Below, piece after piece: positions 1-8,747 of a stretch of 15,652 nucleotides of DNA (its first letter is position 1; each line of letters begins with the position of its first letter). Under the pieces are notes generated by a model. It was not told where the DNA came from. It searched no databases and saw nothing but the letters and a program-made list of their open reading frames with translations. The translations under genes and the position numbers were made by a program. The stretch is from Cellvibrionales bacterium UBA2618 (lineage in GTDB: Bacteria > Pseudomonadota > Gammaproteobacteria > Pseudomonadales > Porticoccaceae), in contig DDJS01000139.1 of NCBI GenBank assembly GCA_002339165.1, positions 7,164-22,815 of the forward strand, given 5' to 3'.

Positions 1-1
1 G

Positions 2-1921
2 TCATTGCGCGGTATGTGGGTAGGCACATTTCACGGTCTTGCACACCGCTTGCTAAAGGCGCACTGGCGGGATGTCGGTTTGCCAGAGAATTTTCAGATA
101 CTCGACTCCGACGACCAACTGCGGCTGGTCAAGCGCGTAATGCGAGCCCTCGAACTCGACGAGCAGCGCTGGCCCCCGCGTCAGGCTCAATGGTGGATCA
201 ACGCCCAAAAAGACGAAGGATTGCGGTCGGCGCATATACAGGAGAGCGGCGACGGGCAGCTTGCCACTATGCTGCGCGTCTACCGCGAATACGAGGCCAG
301 CTGCGATCGACTCGGGGTGATCGACTTTGCCGAATTACTGTTGCGTGCGCTGGAGTTATGGCGACATCACCCGCAGGTTTTGGCGCATTATCAGGAACGC
401 TTCCAGCATGTGCTAGTGGACGAATTTCAGGATACTAACGCGGTTCAATACGCTTGGTTAAGGCTGTTGGCGGGGTCTGTGTGTCGGGTGACTGCGGTCG
501 GTGATGACGATCAGTCGATCTACGGTTGGCGTGGCGCCAAGGTCGAAAATATACTCAGCTATGGACGTGATTTTGAAGCCACCCACACCGTTCGCCTCGA
601 GCAGAACTATCGCTCAACCTCCAATATTCTGAAGGCTGCCAATGCCGTCATTGAAAAAAACCCCGATCGATTGGGGAAAAAGCTGTGGACCGACTCCGGC
701 GATGGCGAGATGGTGGCGCTGTATGCGGCGTTTAACGAACACGACGAGGCGCGTTACATCGCTGACCGTCTCCACCAGTGGGTTCACGACGGCCAGCGGC
801 GCGACGAAGCCGCCATTTTGTATCGTTCGAATGCCCAGTCGCGAGTGCTTGAAGCCGCCTTGTTGCAGGCCGAAATTCCCTATCGGATTTATGGTGGGCA
901 GCGTTTCTACGAGCGTTTGGAAATAAAAAATGCGTTAGCCTACTTGCGCTTGATGTTAAACGTTGACGACGACACGGCGTTTGAACGGGTGATCAATATA
1001 CCCGCGCGGGGCATTGGCGAGCGTACCCAAGACACCATTCGTCAGACCGCGCGCGGATCGAATGCGACGCTGTGGGGGGCTTGTGTCGAGTTAATTGCTA
1101 CCAACGGTCTTCCCGGGCGAGCAAAAAATGCGGTCGCGGGATTTTTATCTTTGATAGAGGATATGTCGCTCGGTAGCGACACCCTAAAACTCATAGAGCA
1201 GGCGGAAACTGCGATCGAACGCAGCGGTCTAATCGATTTGTATCGACGTGAAAAAGGCGAGCGTGGTCTAGCGCGGGTGGAAAACCTAGAGGAATTAGTC
1301 GCCGCTTGTGGCAATTTTCAGCCAGAGCATGCAGAGCAACCGACATTGCCGCAATTTCTTGACCAGGTGGCACTAGATGCCGGCGATCGGCAGGCCGATG
1401 AGGATCAGGACGCGGTTCAGCTGATGACCTTACACAGCGCAAAGGGCCTCGAATTTCCGTTGGTCTTTTTGGCCGGTATGGAGGAAAACTTGTTTCCTCA
1501 CAAGATGTCATTGGACGAACCCGGACGTCTTGAAGAAGAGCGTCGTCTGGCTTATGTCGGCATTACGCGGGCGATGCAAAAGCTTTATTTGACGTTCGCC
1601 GAATGTCGTTCGATTTACGGTAGCGAATCGTACAATTCAGTTTCGCGATTCGTTCGCGATATACCCAGCGACGTCCTCGAAGAGGTTCGTCTGCAAAATA
1701 CCATTACGCGACCGACTAGTTATGCCGCTGGCGCACTCAGCAGCGACCTCGGCGACGATACCGGCTTCGCGTTGGGCCAACTGGTTTGTCATCCGATGTA
1801 CGGCGAAGGTGTGATCCTGAATTTTGAAGGTCACGGACCGCGCGCTCGCGTGCATGTGCAATTCGAAGAAGTTGGCACCAAAATATTAATTCTCGACTCA
1901 GCTCGTCTATCGGCCGTCTGA
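2..1921 (+). CDS. uvrD: DNA helicase II UvrD, 5'-truncated by the window edge
   Basis: Superfamily 1A 3'-to-5' DNA helicase that removes the UvrC-incised oligonucleotide in nucleotide excision repair and unwinds nicked DNA in mismatch repair. The frame is open to the left edge; by comparison with E. coli UvrD (720 residues) about 82 N-terminal residues, including Walker A, lie outside. Numbering from the codon at base 5: VDEFQDT (Walker B, 138-144), GDDDQSIYGWRG (motif III, 166-177), then RLEQNYRST (motif IV), LMTLHSAKGLEFP (motif V) and EEERRLAYVGITRA (motif VI). The last ~45 residues (GQLVCHPMYGEGVILNFEG) form the Tudor-like C-terminal domain of UvrD/PcrA that contacts RNA polymerase, which separates it from Rep. 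RecB-family nucleases have different domain layouts. The gene ends 48 bases before the next start, with no clear intrinsic terminator. No internal damage is seen. Confidence 0.97.
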   Translation, partial: SLRGMWVGTFHGLAHRLLKAHWRDVGLPENFQILDSDDQLRLVKRVMRALELDEQRWPPRQAQWWINAQKDEGLRSAHIQESGDGQLATMLRVYREYEASCDRLGVIDFAELLLRALELWRHHPQVLAHYQERFQHVLVDEFQDTNAVQYAWLRLLAGSVCRVTAVGDDDQSIYGWRGAKVENILSYGRDFEATHTVRLEQNYRSTSNILKAANAVIEKNPDRLGKKLWTDSGDGEMVALYAAFNEHDEARYIADRLHQWVHDGQRRDEAAILYRSNAQSRVLEAALLQAEIPYRIYGGQRFYERLEIKNALAYLRLMLNVDDDTAFERVINIPARGIGERTQDTIRQTARGSNATLWGACVELIATNGLPGRAKNAVAGFLSLIEDMSLGSDTLKLIEQAETAIERSGLIDLYRREKGERGLARVENLEELVAACGNFQPEHAEQPTLPQFLDQVALDAGDRQADEDQDAVQLMTLHSAKGLEFPLVFLAGMEENLFPHKMSLDEPGRLEEERRLAYVGITRAMQKLYLTFAECRSIYGSESYNSVSRFVRDIPSDVLEEVRLQNTITRPTSYAAGALSSDLGDDTGFALGQLVCHPMYGEGVILNFEGHGPRARVHVQFEEVGTKILILDSARLSAV

Positions 1922-1969
1922 CGTCACCCTTGAGTGGGCGGTCATCATCTACAACCCTGGGAGTAACTT

Positions 1970-3067
1970 ATGCGAATACTGGGCATTGTGATCATCGGCC
2001 TATTATTAACCGCCTGTGGTAGCGATCAATCGACACCGACCGCCGTTGGCACCATCGACGCCGAGCGCACCTACAACTGGAAATTGGTCACCACCTGGCC
2101 AAAAAATTACCCCGGTTTGGGTACCGCACCCGAGACTTTCGCCGACCTTGTCGAGCGTATGAGCGCCGGGCGGCTGCAGATCGAGGTGTTTGGCGCAGGG
2201 CAACTAGTGCCAGCCATGGAAGTGTTTGATGCGGTCTCGCAGGGCACCGCCCAAATGGGCCATGGCGCGGCTTATTATTGGGCCGGTAAGGCCAAGGGCG
2301 CAGCTTTTTTTGCCGCTGTACCCTTTGGTTTAAATGCCCAGGAGATGAATGCCTGGTTGCACCATGGCGGTGGGCTAGAGCTCTGGCGGGAGCTTTACGC
2401 GCCGTTCAATTTAATCCCCTTTGCCGGTGGTAATACCGGCGTGCAGATGGCGGGATGGTTCAATCGCGAGATCGATTCGATTGACGATCTGGCGGGTCTG
2501 AAAATGCGTATTCCAGGCCTTGGTGGCGATGTAATAAGCCTCGCTGGCGGCACCTCGTGGAATATAGCTGGAGGCGATATTTATACCGCTATGCAAACTG
2601 GTGTCATCGACGCCACCGAGTGGGTCGGCCCGTATAATGACCTCGCTTTCGGGTTGCACCAGGTGGCAAAATACTATTATTACCCCGGCTGGCACGAACC
2701 CGGTGTGATGGCCGAACTGACTGTCAATGCCAACGCCTATGCGGGCTTGCCCGACGACCTTCAGGCGATTATCGAAGTTGCAGCACGGGCGATAAATCAA
2801 GACATGTTGGACGAGTACACCGCTAAAAACAATCGTGCTCTGGTCGATCTAGTCGATAATCACGGCGTCGATTTGCGCCGCTTGCCCAAGCCAGTGTTGG
2901 CACAATTACGCCGCCTGTCGGCGCAAGTGGTCGATGAGTTAGCGGCTGAAACTGAACTGACCGGGCGCATTGGGGACTCGCTCAAGGCGTTTAAGGCCCA
3001 AGCAATGGCTTACCACGTGATATCGGAACAGGCCTATAATGACGCCCGTCGAGCGGATGATGAGTAA
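1970..3067 (+). CDS. TRAP transporter solute-binding protein, DctP/TakP type, lipoprotein
   Basis: Extracytoplasmic binding protein (365 aa) of the tripartite ATP-independent periplasmic family, closest in pattern to TakP-like 2-oxoacid/monocarboxylate binders. A short N-terminal hydrophobic segment ends in the lipobox LLTAC with Cys16, so the mature protein should be lipid-anchored; G and S follow the Cys, which favours the outer membrane. Family marks are WPKNYPGLGTAPE, VFDAVSQGTAQMGHGAAYYW, the ligand-arginine segment LKMRIPGLGGD, and DATEWVGPYNDLAFGL followed by YYYYPGWHEPG. GGGAG lies just upstream of the ATG. No DctQ or DctM membrane subunits lie on either side (uvrD upstream, trkH convergent downstream), so it is an orphan here and may serve a transporter coded elsewhere. 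The ligand cannot be fixed from sequence; carboxylate is likely because the binding-region Arg is present. Confidence 0.9.
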   Translation: MRILGIVIIGLLLTACGSDQSTPTAVGTIDAERTYNWKLVTTWPKNYPGLGTAPETFADLVERMSAGRLQIEVFGAGQLVPAMEVFDAVSQGTAQMGHGAAYYWAGKAKGAAFFAAVPFGLNAQEMNAWLHHGGGLELWRELYAPFNLIPFAGGNTGVQMAGWFNREIDSIDDLAGLKMRIPGLGGDVISLAGGTSWNIAGGDIYTAMQTGVIDATEWVGPYNDLAFGLHQVAKYYYYPGWHEPGVMAELTVNANAYAGLPDDLQAIIEVAARAINQDMLDEYTAKNNRALVDLVDNHGVDLRRLPKPVLAQLRRLSAQVVDELAAETELTGRIGDSLKAFKAQAMAYHVISEQAYNDARRADDE

Positions 3068-3070
3068 TGT

Positions 3071-4519
3071 CTAGCGACGCCAAAACGTTGGCGTAAACAG
3101 TACCAATAGGGTAAAAATTTCCAGTCGGCCGAGCAACATTCCCCAGCACAGAACCCACTTTGCAAAGCTGCCGAGTTCCGCATAATTGCTCGCCACAGCA
3201 CCTAGGCCGGGACCTAGATTGTTGAGCGATGCGGCGGTCGCCGACCAGGCTGTGACGTAATCCAGTCCACTTGCGAGCAGAAGTAATACCATCAGGTAAA
3301 AAACCGCTAAATAGACACCAAAAAAGGCCCATATTGCATCGGCGATGCGATCGGGAACCTTACGATTGTTAATTTTGATCGGTAACACCGCATTCGGGTG
3401 CACCAATTGATAGATCTCGCGAACGCCTTGCTGCCATAAAATTAACATCCGGCCAATTTTTATGCCACCGCCAGTGGACCCCGCACAGGCGCCGAAGAAC
3501 GACAAGAATATAAGAAAAAACGGAAGAAAAGTCGGCCAAGCATTAAAGTCCGCGGTGGCAAATCCGGTAGTGGTCATGATAGACACCAATTGAAAAATGC
3601 CCTGCCTGATGCTGTCGCTCCAGCCATAGGTGCCGCTAAAATATAGGTACAGGCAAGTAATAGCCGCGCCCACCGCTAGCAGGGCTAGATACATCCTCGC
3701 CTCGGGATCGGTCCAGTAAAAAGATAGCTCCCGATCGTGCCACACCGCATAGTGGAGGGCAAAATTTATCCCTGAAACGACCATAAAAAATGTACAAATA
3801 GCCATGATTGCGCCGCTATCAAAAAAACCAATGCTGGCATCGTGAGTCGAAAACCCGCCGATTGCCACGGTCGAAAAGCTATGGCTTATCGCGTCGAACA
3901 ACGACATGCCGGCGATCCAATAAGCCAGCGCGCAGACCGCGGTGAGTGCGACGTATATCTTGAACAAAACGTTTGCGGTTTCAGTAATACGCGGTGTAAT
4001 TTTAGAGTCTTTCATGGGGCCAGGGGTTTCTGCGCGATATATTTGCATGCCGCCAACGCCCAGCATCGGCAGGATGGCCACCGCGATTACAACGATACCA
4101 ATACCGCCGAGCCATTGCAGTTGTTGACGATAGTAGAGAATCGATTTTGGCAAGGTGTCCAAGCCGGATATCACCGTCGCTCCGGTGGTAGTCAGTCCGG
4201 ATATGGATTCAAATAGCGCATCGATAAATGACAGTTGTAGGGCGTCGGAGAGCATAAACGGCAGGGTACCAAAAGTACTCAGCACCAGCCAAAAAAACAC
4301 AGTAACTACAAAACCATCGCGGGTTCGAAGCTCGCCGGTACTCGAGCGCATGGGTAGCCAAAATAACAAGCCTACCAGCAGCGTGATTGAAAACGCCAAC
4401 AAGAACATTAGCGAGGTCGATTCTTCAAACCACAATGCGACCAACACGGGTGGTAGCATTGTCAGGCTAAAAATAATTAGCAGCAGTCCCAGTACTCGCG
4501 CAGTAATAGCTGTGTGCAT
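3071..4519 (-). CDS. trkH: Trk potassium uptake system membrane subunit TrkH
   Basis: K+-translocating inner-membrane subunit of the Trk system, 482 aa (E. coli TrkH 483). It shows the four-fold membrane-pore-membrane layout of the TrkH/HKT family, with filter segments LTTTGAT (109-115), STVAIGGFS (216-224), TTTGFAT (316-322) and SLNNLGPG (431-438); the filter glycines G113, G221, G319 and G436 are all present. Many hydrophobic helices lie between them, and the C terminus ends FTPTFWRR. The ATG is 9 bases after the trkA stop, preceded by AAGGCG, and the two products form one uptake complex, with TrkA as the cytosolic gating ring. The 3' end converges on the TRAP binding protein gene with only 3 bases between stops. 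TrkG-type alternatives cannot be excluded, but length and context fit TrkH. Confidence 0.96.
   Translation of the reverse strand: MHTAITARVLGLLLIIFSLTMLPPVLVALWFEESTSLMFLLAFSITLLVGLLFWLPMRSSTGELRTRDGFVVTVFFWLVLSTFGTLPFMLSDALQLSFIDALFESISGLTTTGATVISGLDTLPKSILYYRQQLQWLGGIGIVVIAVAILPMLGVGGMQIYRAETPGPMKDSKITPRITETANVLFKIYVALTAVCALAYWIAGMSLFDAISHSFSTVAIGGFSTHDASIGFFDSGAIMAICTFFMVVSGINFALHYAVWHDRELSFYWTDPEARMYLALLAVGAAITCLYLYFSGTYGWSDSIRQGIFQLVSIMTTTGFATADFNAWPTFLPFFLIFLSFFGACAGSTGGGIKIGRMLILWQQGVREIYQLVHPNAVLPIKINNRKVPDRIADAIWAFFGVYLAVFYLMVLLLLASGLDYVTAWSATAASLNNLGPGLGAVASNYAELGSFAKWVLCWGMLLGRLEIFTLLVLFTPTFWRR
3077..3094. terminator. Perfect 7-bp hairpin between convergent genes, possible terminator
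   Basis: ACGCCAA (3077-3083) and TTGGCGT (3088-3094) pair perfectly around the tetraloop AACG. The hairpin lies 10 bases after the stop of the TRAP binding protein gene and inside the last codons of trkH on the other strand. No T-run follows on either strand, so it is not a standard intrinsic terminator; it may stabilise 3' ends or cause pausing. Confidence 0.35.
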
Positions 4520-4528
4520 AATGGCGCC

Positions 4529-5911
4529 TTAAAAAAAACTGAAACCGACGGTAAATAGTTTTTCCACCGCGCGGGTATTGGCTTTATCGACCACAAAAAC
4601 GATGACGTGATCGCCGCTATTGATCACGGTATCGCCATGGGCTATGTGCACTTCGCCGTCGCGCACCAGTGCCGCCAGTGTAGCCCCGGGTGGCGATTGA
4701 ATGTCCTCAATTTTACGGCCTACAACTTTCGAGCTTTTCTCGTCACCATGGACAATTATCTCCAAAGCTTCTGCCGCACCACGCCTAAGTGAGTGCACGC
4801 TTACAGTATCCGCTCTGCGCACATGGGCCAAGAGTGAGCTGGTGGTTGCCTGCTGTGGTGAGATCGCCACATCGATGTCGCCACCTTGCATAAGGTCTGC
4901 ATACACCGGGTTACTGATGAGCGTCATAACCTTTTTGGTACCCAGTCGCTTGGCCAATAGGGAGGCCATAATATTGACTTCATCGTCATTAGTGAGCGCC
5001 AAAAACACATCGGCCCTGTCGATATTTTCGTCGAGCAGCAATTCTTGGTCGGTCGCCGACCCATTCAGAACCACCGCACGGTTGAGTTTTTCGGATAGAA
5101 ATTCAGCGCGCTCCTTGGAGTATTCGATGATTTTTATATTGTAGTCATTTTCGAGTGCCTTGGTCAGCCGATAGCCGATATTGCCACCGCCGGCGATAAT
5201 CAATCGCTGGTAGGGTTTTTCTAGCTTGCGCAATTCACTCATTACCTTGCGAATATTATTTTTAGCGGCGATAAAAAATACTTCGTCGCCGTCTTCTATG
5301 ACGGTTTTTCCGGTTGGGAACAGCGCCCGATCGCGACGATAAATAGCCGCAACGCGAGCGTCAGCATGGGGGATATGCTCTTTAAGAGTGCGTAACTCTT
5401 GACCCACTAGTGGGCTATTTTCGACTGCCCTCAGACCGACCAGTTGGATAATCCCGCCGGCAAAGTCGAGTACTTGAAGAGCTCCGGGTTGAGCCACTAA
5501 CTTTGAAATGTAGTCGGTGACCACCTGTTCTGGCGTAATCATCACATCTACCGGCATGTGTTTGTCGTTAAATAGCTTGTCGTAATATTTTGGATTGGTG
5601 TAATTGTAGGCGCGAATTCGGGCGATTTTGGTCGGGGTGTGGAACAGTGAATAGGCAACTTGACATGCGATAATGTTGACTTCGTCGCTGTTGGTTACTG
5701 CGACCAGCATATCGGCGTCCTCGATCCCTGCGCGAACCAGCACATCGGGATGGCTGCCAATACCCGCCACGGTTCGAATATCAAGCCGATCTTGCAGTAC
5801 TCTGAGCGCTTTGCCGTCGACATCTACCACGGTAATGTCGTTGTACTCTCTGGCAAGATTCTCCGCTAGCGTCCCGCCGACCTGACCTGCCCCCACGATG
5901 ATTATTTTCAT
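4529..5911 (-). CDS. trkA: Trk potassium uptake regulatory protein TrkA
   Basis: Peripheral NAD(H)-binding regulator of the Trk K+ uptake channel, 460 aa (E. coli 458). It is a tandem duplication of RCK units: the first Rossmann fold begins GAGQVGGTLAENLA (7-20) with acidic D30 at the end of the second strand, and the second begins GGGNIGYRL (241-249). Each is followed by a TrkA_C lobe (about 140-225 and 370-458). The start codon abuts the rsmB stop with no gap; a GAGAAG within the last rsmB codons is the likely ribosome binding site, implying translational coupling. The gene ends in a run of eight T on the coding strand (4531-4538) that codes the final Phe-Phe and leads straight into the trkH ribosome binding site. 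trkH follows 9 bases later, giving a complete two-gene uptake system. Confidence 0.97.
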   Translation of the reverse strand: MKIIIVGAGQVGGTLAENLAREYNDITVVDVDGKALRVLQDRLDIRTVAGIGSHPDVLVRAGIEDADMLVAVTNSDEVNIIACQVAYSLFHTPTKIARIRAYNYTNPKYYDKLFNDKHMPVDVMITPEQVVTDYISKLVAQPGALQVLDFAGGIIQLVGLRAVENSPLVGQELRTLKEHIPHADARVAAIYRRDRALFPTGKTVIEDGDEVFFIAAKNNIRKVMSELRKLEKPYQRLIIAGGGNIGYRLTKALENDYNIKIIEYSKERAEFLSEKLNRAVVLNGSATDQELLLDENIDRADVFLALTNDDEVNIMASLLAKRLGTKKVMTLISNPVYADLMQGGDIDVAISPQQATTSSLLAHVRRADTVSVHSLRRGAAEALEIIVHGDEKSSKVVGRKIEDIQSPPGATLAALVRDGEVHIAHGDTVINSGDHVIVFVVDKANTRAVEKLFTVGFSFF

Positions 5912-7231
5912 TTACTTCTCGGATTCAATGTCGTTTCGACGTTTCTGTAAACGCGCGTAATAAAAGCCATCTTGACCACCTATGAGCGGAAATAACTGCC
6001 GGCCGAAATTCGTTTGCAGGCCCCAGTCGGCCTCGATTGCATAGATGTACGCATCGCTGTGCGCGTGTAAAAACGTTTCGATGACCCGATCATTTTCGCG
6101 CGGCAACACCGAACAGGTAGCGTACACTAAAACGCCGTTGTTTTTTAGCGTTGGCCAAAGGCTCTGCAACAGTCGTTCTTGAATTGCAGCCAGGTTTTCG
6201 ATATCTGCGGCAGTGCGCAGCAGTTTAATATCCGGGTGACGGCGAATCACACCGGTCGCGGAACACGGGGCATCAAGCAAAATTCGATCGAAAAGTTGTT
6301 GATCCCACCAAGCCCCTAGGTCGGAGGCATCGGCCTCGCGCAATTCGGCGTCGAGGCCCAACCGGGTGAGATTGTCGCGTACCCGCTGCAAGCGTCGGGG
6401 ATCGCTGTCTAGAGCCACTAGGGCCTCTAATTGTGGTTGCGCTTCGGCAATGTGTCCGGTTTTTCCGCCCGGGGCGCTACACGCATCTAACACCCGCTGC
6501 CCGGGCTCAAGCATCAGCAGGGGAGCGGCTAATTGCGCTGCACCGTCCTGGACGCTGCAGTCGCCTAGATCAAAGCCAGGCAGTTGGCTCACATCGACGG
6601 GCGATGTCAGTTGGATGCCGCTATCGGTGAGCTCGATGGTATTGGCCTCCAATCCGGCAGCGCGCAGGCGCCCGAGGTAATCCGAGCGCGAACCGTGTGC
6701 GCAATTAACCCTCAGAGTCATCGGGGCGCGAGCGTTATTAGCGGCGATAATTTCGCTGGTACGGGGCTCCGACCAAGCGTGTTTAAATGCTCCAACTAAC
6801 CAATCGGGGTGGGCCGTTTGAAATGCCCGCTGCGGCGATAGTTGCTCGGCCAATGCCTCTTTCTGGCGCAAAAAATTGCGTAATACAGCGTTTACCATCG
6901 CCTTAGCCCAGGGGCGTTTTAAGGCTTTGGTTGCCGTTACAGTTTCATTGACAACGGCGTGTTCGGCCACCCGCAGGTGTAATAATTGATACAGGCCGAT
7001 CATTAATAGTGCCTGGATTTCTAGATCCTTGGCGCGGAGTGGTTTTGTTATCAGCACCTCGAGATACAAGGTCAGACAGGGTTGCCAGCGAAGGGTCCCG
7101 AAACACAGTTCTTTTAGCAAGCTGCGATCGCGCTCCTCGACCCTTAATACCATCGGTGGCAGGGCTGCCGACAGAGACTGGCCGCGCAATACGCTGGCCA
7201 CCACTTGGGCTGCTGCCGCGCGCGTATTCAT
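5912..7231 (-). CDS. rsmB: 16S rRNA (cytosine-967 C5)-methyltransferase RsmB
   Basis: SAM-dependent RNA m5C methyltransferase of the NOL1/NOP2/Sun (Fmu) family that methylates C967 of 16S rRNA; 439 aa, close to the E. coli length (429). The N-terminal ~130 residues are a NusB-like RNA-binding domain (many Leu/Ala helices, with HAVVNETVTATKALKRPWAK). The catalytic domain has the SAM loop LDACSAPGGKTGH (248-260), the acidic residue in LVALDSDP, DAPCSATG with Cys323 (motif IV) and ATCSV with the catalytic motif VI Cys373. Both cysteines needed by the family are present. The ATG lies 4 bases after the fmt stop; no strong ribosome binding site is visible, so coupling to fmt is likely. fmt-rsmB-trkA is a conserved gammaproteobacterial block. 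RsmF is a less likely alternative because it lacks the NusB-like domain. Confidence 0.97.
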   Translation of the reverse strand: MNTRAAAAQVVASVLRGQSLSAALPPMVLRVEERDRSLLKELCFGTLRWQPCLTLYLEVLITKPLRAKDLEIQALLMIGLYQLLHLRVAEHAVVNETVTATKALKRPWAKAMVNAVLRNFLRQKEALAEQLSPQRAFQTAHPDWLVGAFKHAWSEPRTSEIIAANNARAPMTLRVNCAHGSRSDYLGRLRAAGLEANTIELTDSGIQLTSPVDVSQLPGFDLGDCSVQDGAAQLAAPLLMLEPGQRVLDACSAPGGKTGHIAEAQPQLEALVALDSDPRRLQRVRDNLTRLGLDAELREADASDLGAWWDQQLFDRILLDAPCSATGVIRRHPDIKLLRTAADIENLAAIQERLLQSLWPTLKNNGVLVYATCSVLPRENDRVIETFLHAHSDAYIYAIEADWGLQTNFGRQLFPLIGGQDGFYYARLQKRRNDIESEK

Positions 7232-7235
7232 CGGC

Positions 7236-8177
7236 TTAGGTACCCAGTTGTGTGGTGGAAGAAAATAACTGCCGCCGCGAATTTAATACCTCGGCGACTG
7301 CCATCCGCGATTTTCCGGGCAGCTGAATTTGCTCGACCAGGAGGCTGCCCTGGCCGCAGGCGACGCGTAAAACACCCTCTTCGATGCTGACGATGGTGCC
7401 TGGTGGATGATCGCTTGATTGCGCAGTGCTGCGGGCTCGCCAGAGCTTAATACGGTCACCATGCAGGGTGCTGTACGCGACTGGGGCAGGATTGAATGCG
7501 CGAATCTTACGCTCTAGTGTTATCGCGCTTTGCGACCAATCGATGAGCGCTTCGCGCTTGTCGATTTTAGCCGCGTAGCAACTGTGAGTTTCATCCTGCG
7601 TAGTTGCCGTAGCGTAGCCATGCTCGAGTGCATTTAAGTTGCGTAATAACGCCGGGCCGCCAATTTGACAGAGTTTGCTCGCCACCTCGGCGCTGGTATC
7701 GGTTGGCGCTATGGCGCATTCGACGCGCTCAAGCATCTCGCCGGTGTCGAGGCCCTCATCCATCTGCATGATGGTCACGCCGGTCTCGATATCACCGGCC
7801 TCGATGGCTCTCTGGATCGGGGCAGCGCCGCGCCAGCGGGGCAATAGCGAGCCGTGCACATTAATACAGCCGAGGCGCGGAATTTCGAGCACCGCGCGCG
7901 GCAGTATCAAGCCGTAGGCAACCACCACTAAAACGTCTGGCGACAACTCTCGAAGTTGTTCTTGGGCGGCCAGAGTTTTCAGCGACTCGGGTTGAAAAAT
8001 CGGTATGTGGTGGGCGCTGGCCAGCACTTTGACCGCGCTGGGGGTGGTTTTTTTGCCGCGCCCAGCGCGCCGGTCAGGTTGCGTGTAGGCGGCGATCACA
8101 GCGTGCTCTCGACCGATCAAAAATTCCAGATGTTGGGCGGCGAACTCGGGGGTGCCGGCAAAGGCAATATTTAACAA
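7236..8177 (-). CDS. fmt: Methionyl-tRNA formyltransferase, TTG start
   Basis: Transfers a formyl group from 10-formyl-tetrahydrofolate to initiator Met-tRNA. 313 aa, as usual for the family. The N-terminal formyltransferase domain has FAGTPEFAA (6-14), the mobile basic loop DRRAGRGKK (35-43), and catalytic Asn106 and His108 in INVHGSLLPRWRGAAP plus Asp144 in MDEGLDTGE. The C-terminal ~100 residues are the OB-fold tRNA-binding domain (KIRAFNPAPVAYS). The start must be TTG at 8177-8175: upstream in the same frame come only AGT, CGC, GCG and the def TAG stop, and the protein then begins LNIAFAGTPEF in register with the family. AGGCG just upstream can serve as ribosome binding site. def, directly upstream, removes the formyl group that Fmt supplies. 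Confidence 0.97.
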   Translation of the reverse strand: MLNIAFAGTPEFAAQHLEFLIGREHAVIAAYTQPDRRAGRGKKTTPSAVKVLASAHHIPIFQPESLKTLAAQEQLRELSPDVLVVVAYGLILPRAVLEIPRLGCINVHGSLLPRWRGAAPIQRAIEAGDIETGVTIMQMDEGLDTGEMLERVECAIAPTDTSAEVASKLCQIGGPALLRNLNALEHGYATATTQDETHSCYAAKIDKREALIDWSQSAITLERKIRAFNPAPVAYSTLHGDRIKLWRARSTAQSSDHPPGTIVSIEEGVLRVACGQGSLLVEQIQLPGKSRMAVAEVLNSRRQLFSSTTQLGT

Positions 8178-8186
8178 ACTGCGCGC

Positions 8187-8675
8187 CTATGCCCGATTCT
8201 TTTTTAATTTTTTGCGAATGCGCTGTCGCTTAATCGACGATAGATAATCGACGAATAATTTGCCTTCGAGGTGGTCGATCTCATGTTGAATACATACCGC
8301 AAGCAGGCCTTTGGCCTCCTCTTTAAATTCGGCCCCGTCTTGATCGAGGGCGGTGATCATTACATGGCCTGGTCGCTCGACGGTCTCGTAGGTGTCTGGG
8401 ATCGAAAGACAGCCTTCGTCATAGGGCAGGCACGTCGCATCGAGAATTTCGATTTCTGGATTGATATAGACCCTCGGCGCAGCTTGCTCGCCCTCCAAAT
8501 CCATCACGATGACGCGTTCGTGAACGTCTACCTGCGTCGCAGCCAGTCCGATCCCATTGGCATCCCACATGGTTTCAAACATATCCTCGATCAAGCTGCG
8601 AGTCTTGGCATTCACCGCGGCTACCGGCAACGCTTTTTGCCTTAGCCGTGGATCTGGATATTTGAGAATCGACAT
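8187..8675 (-). CDS. def: Peptide deformylase
   Basis: Metal-dependent hydrolase that removes the N-formyl group from nascent proteins; 162 aa from the chosen start (E. coli 169). All three family motifs are intact: GIGLAATQ (41-48), EGCLS (87-91, metal ligand Cys89) and HEIDH (131-135, ligands His131 and His135, catalytic Glu132), which is the type 1B pattern. I chose ATG 8675 (MSILKYPDPRLR) because it matches the family N terminus; ATG 8684 would add only Met-Gly-Ile, and the 60-residue longer open frame to 8855 has no family match and contains the likely promoter. The ribosome binding site is weak (TATGGG). It is probably the first gene of the def-fmt-rsmB-trkA-trkH operon. Confidence 0.96.
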   Translation of the reverse strand: MSILKYPDPRLRQKALPVAAVNAKTRSLIEDMFETMWDANGIGLAATQVDVHERVIVMDLEGEQAAPRVYINPEIEILDATCLPYDEGCLSIPDTYETVERPGHVMITALDQDGAEFKEEAKGLLAVCIQHEIDHLEGKLFVDYLSSIKRQRIRKKLKKNRA

Positions 8676-8747
8676 TATGCCCATAGTAAATGTGACGCGG
8701 TTCTTAAAACCAGCGTTTGTGCCCTGTGTTATTTGGAATACCACGCT

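Noticed and set aside
4155..4532. 125-codon open frame on the plus strand
   Set aside because: It lies wholly antisense to trkH, is rich in Ser/Asn/Thr as expected of a shadow of a membrane protein gene, and has no family pattern.
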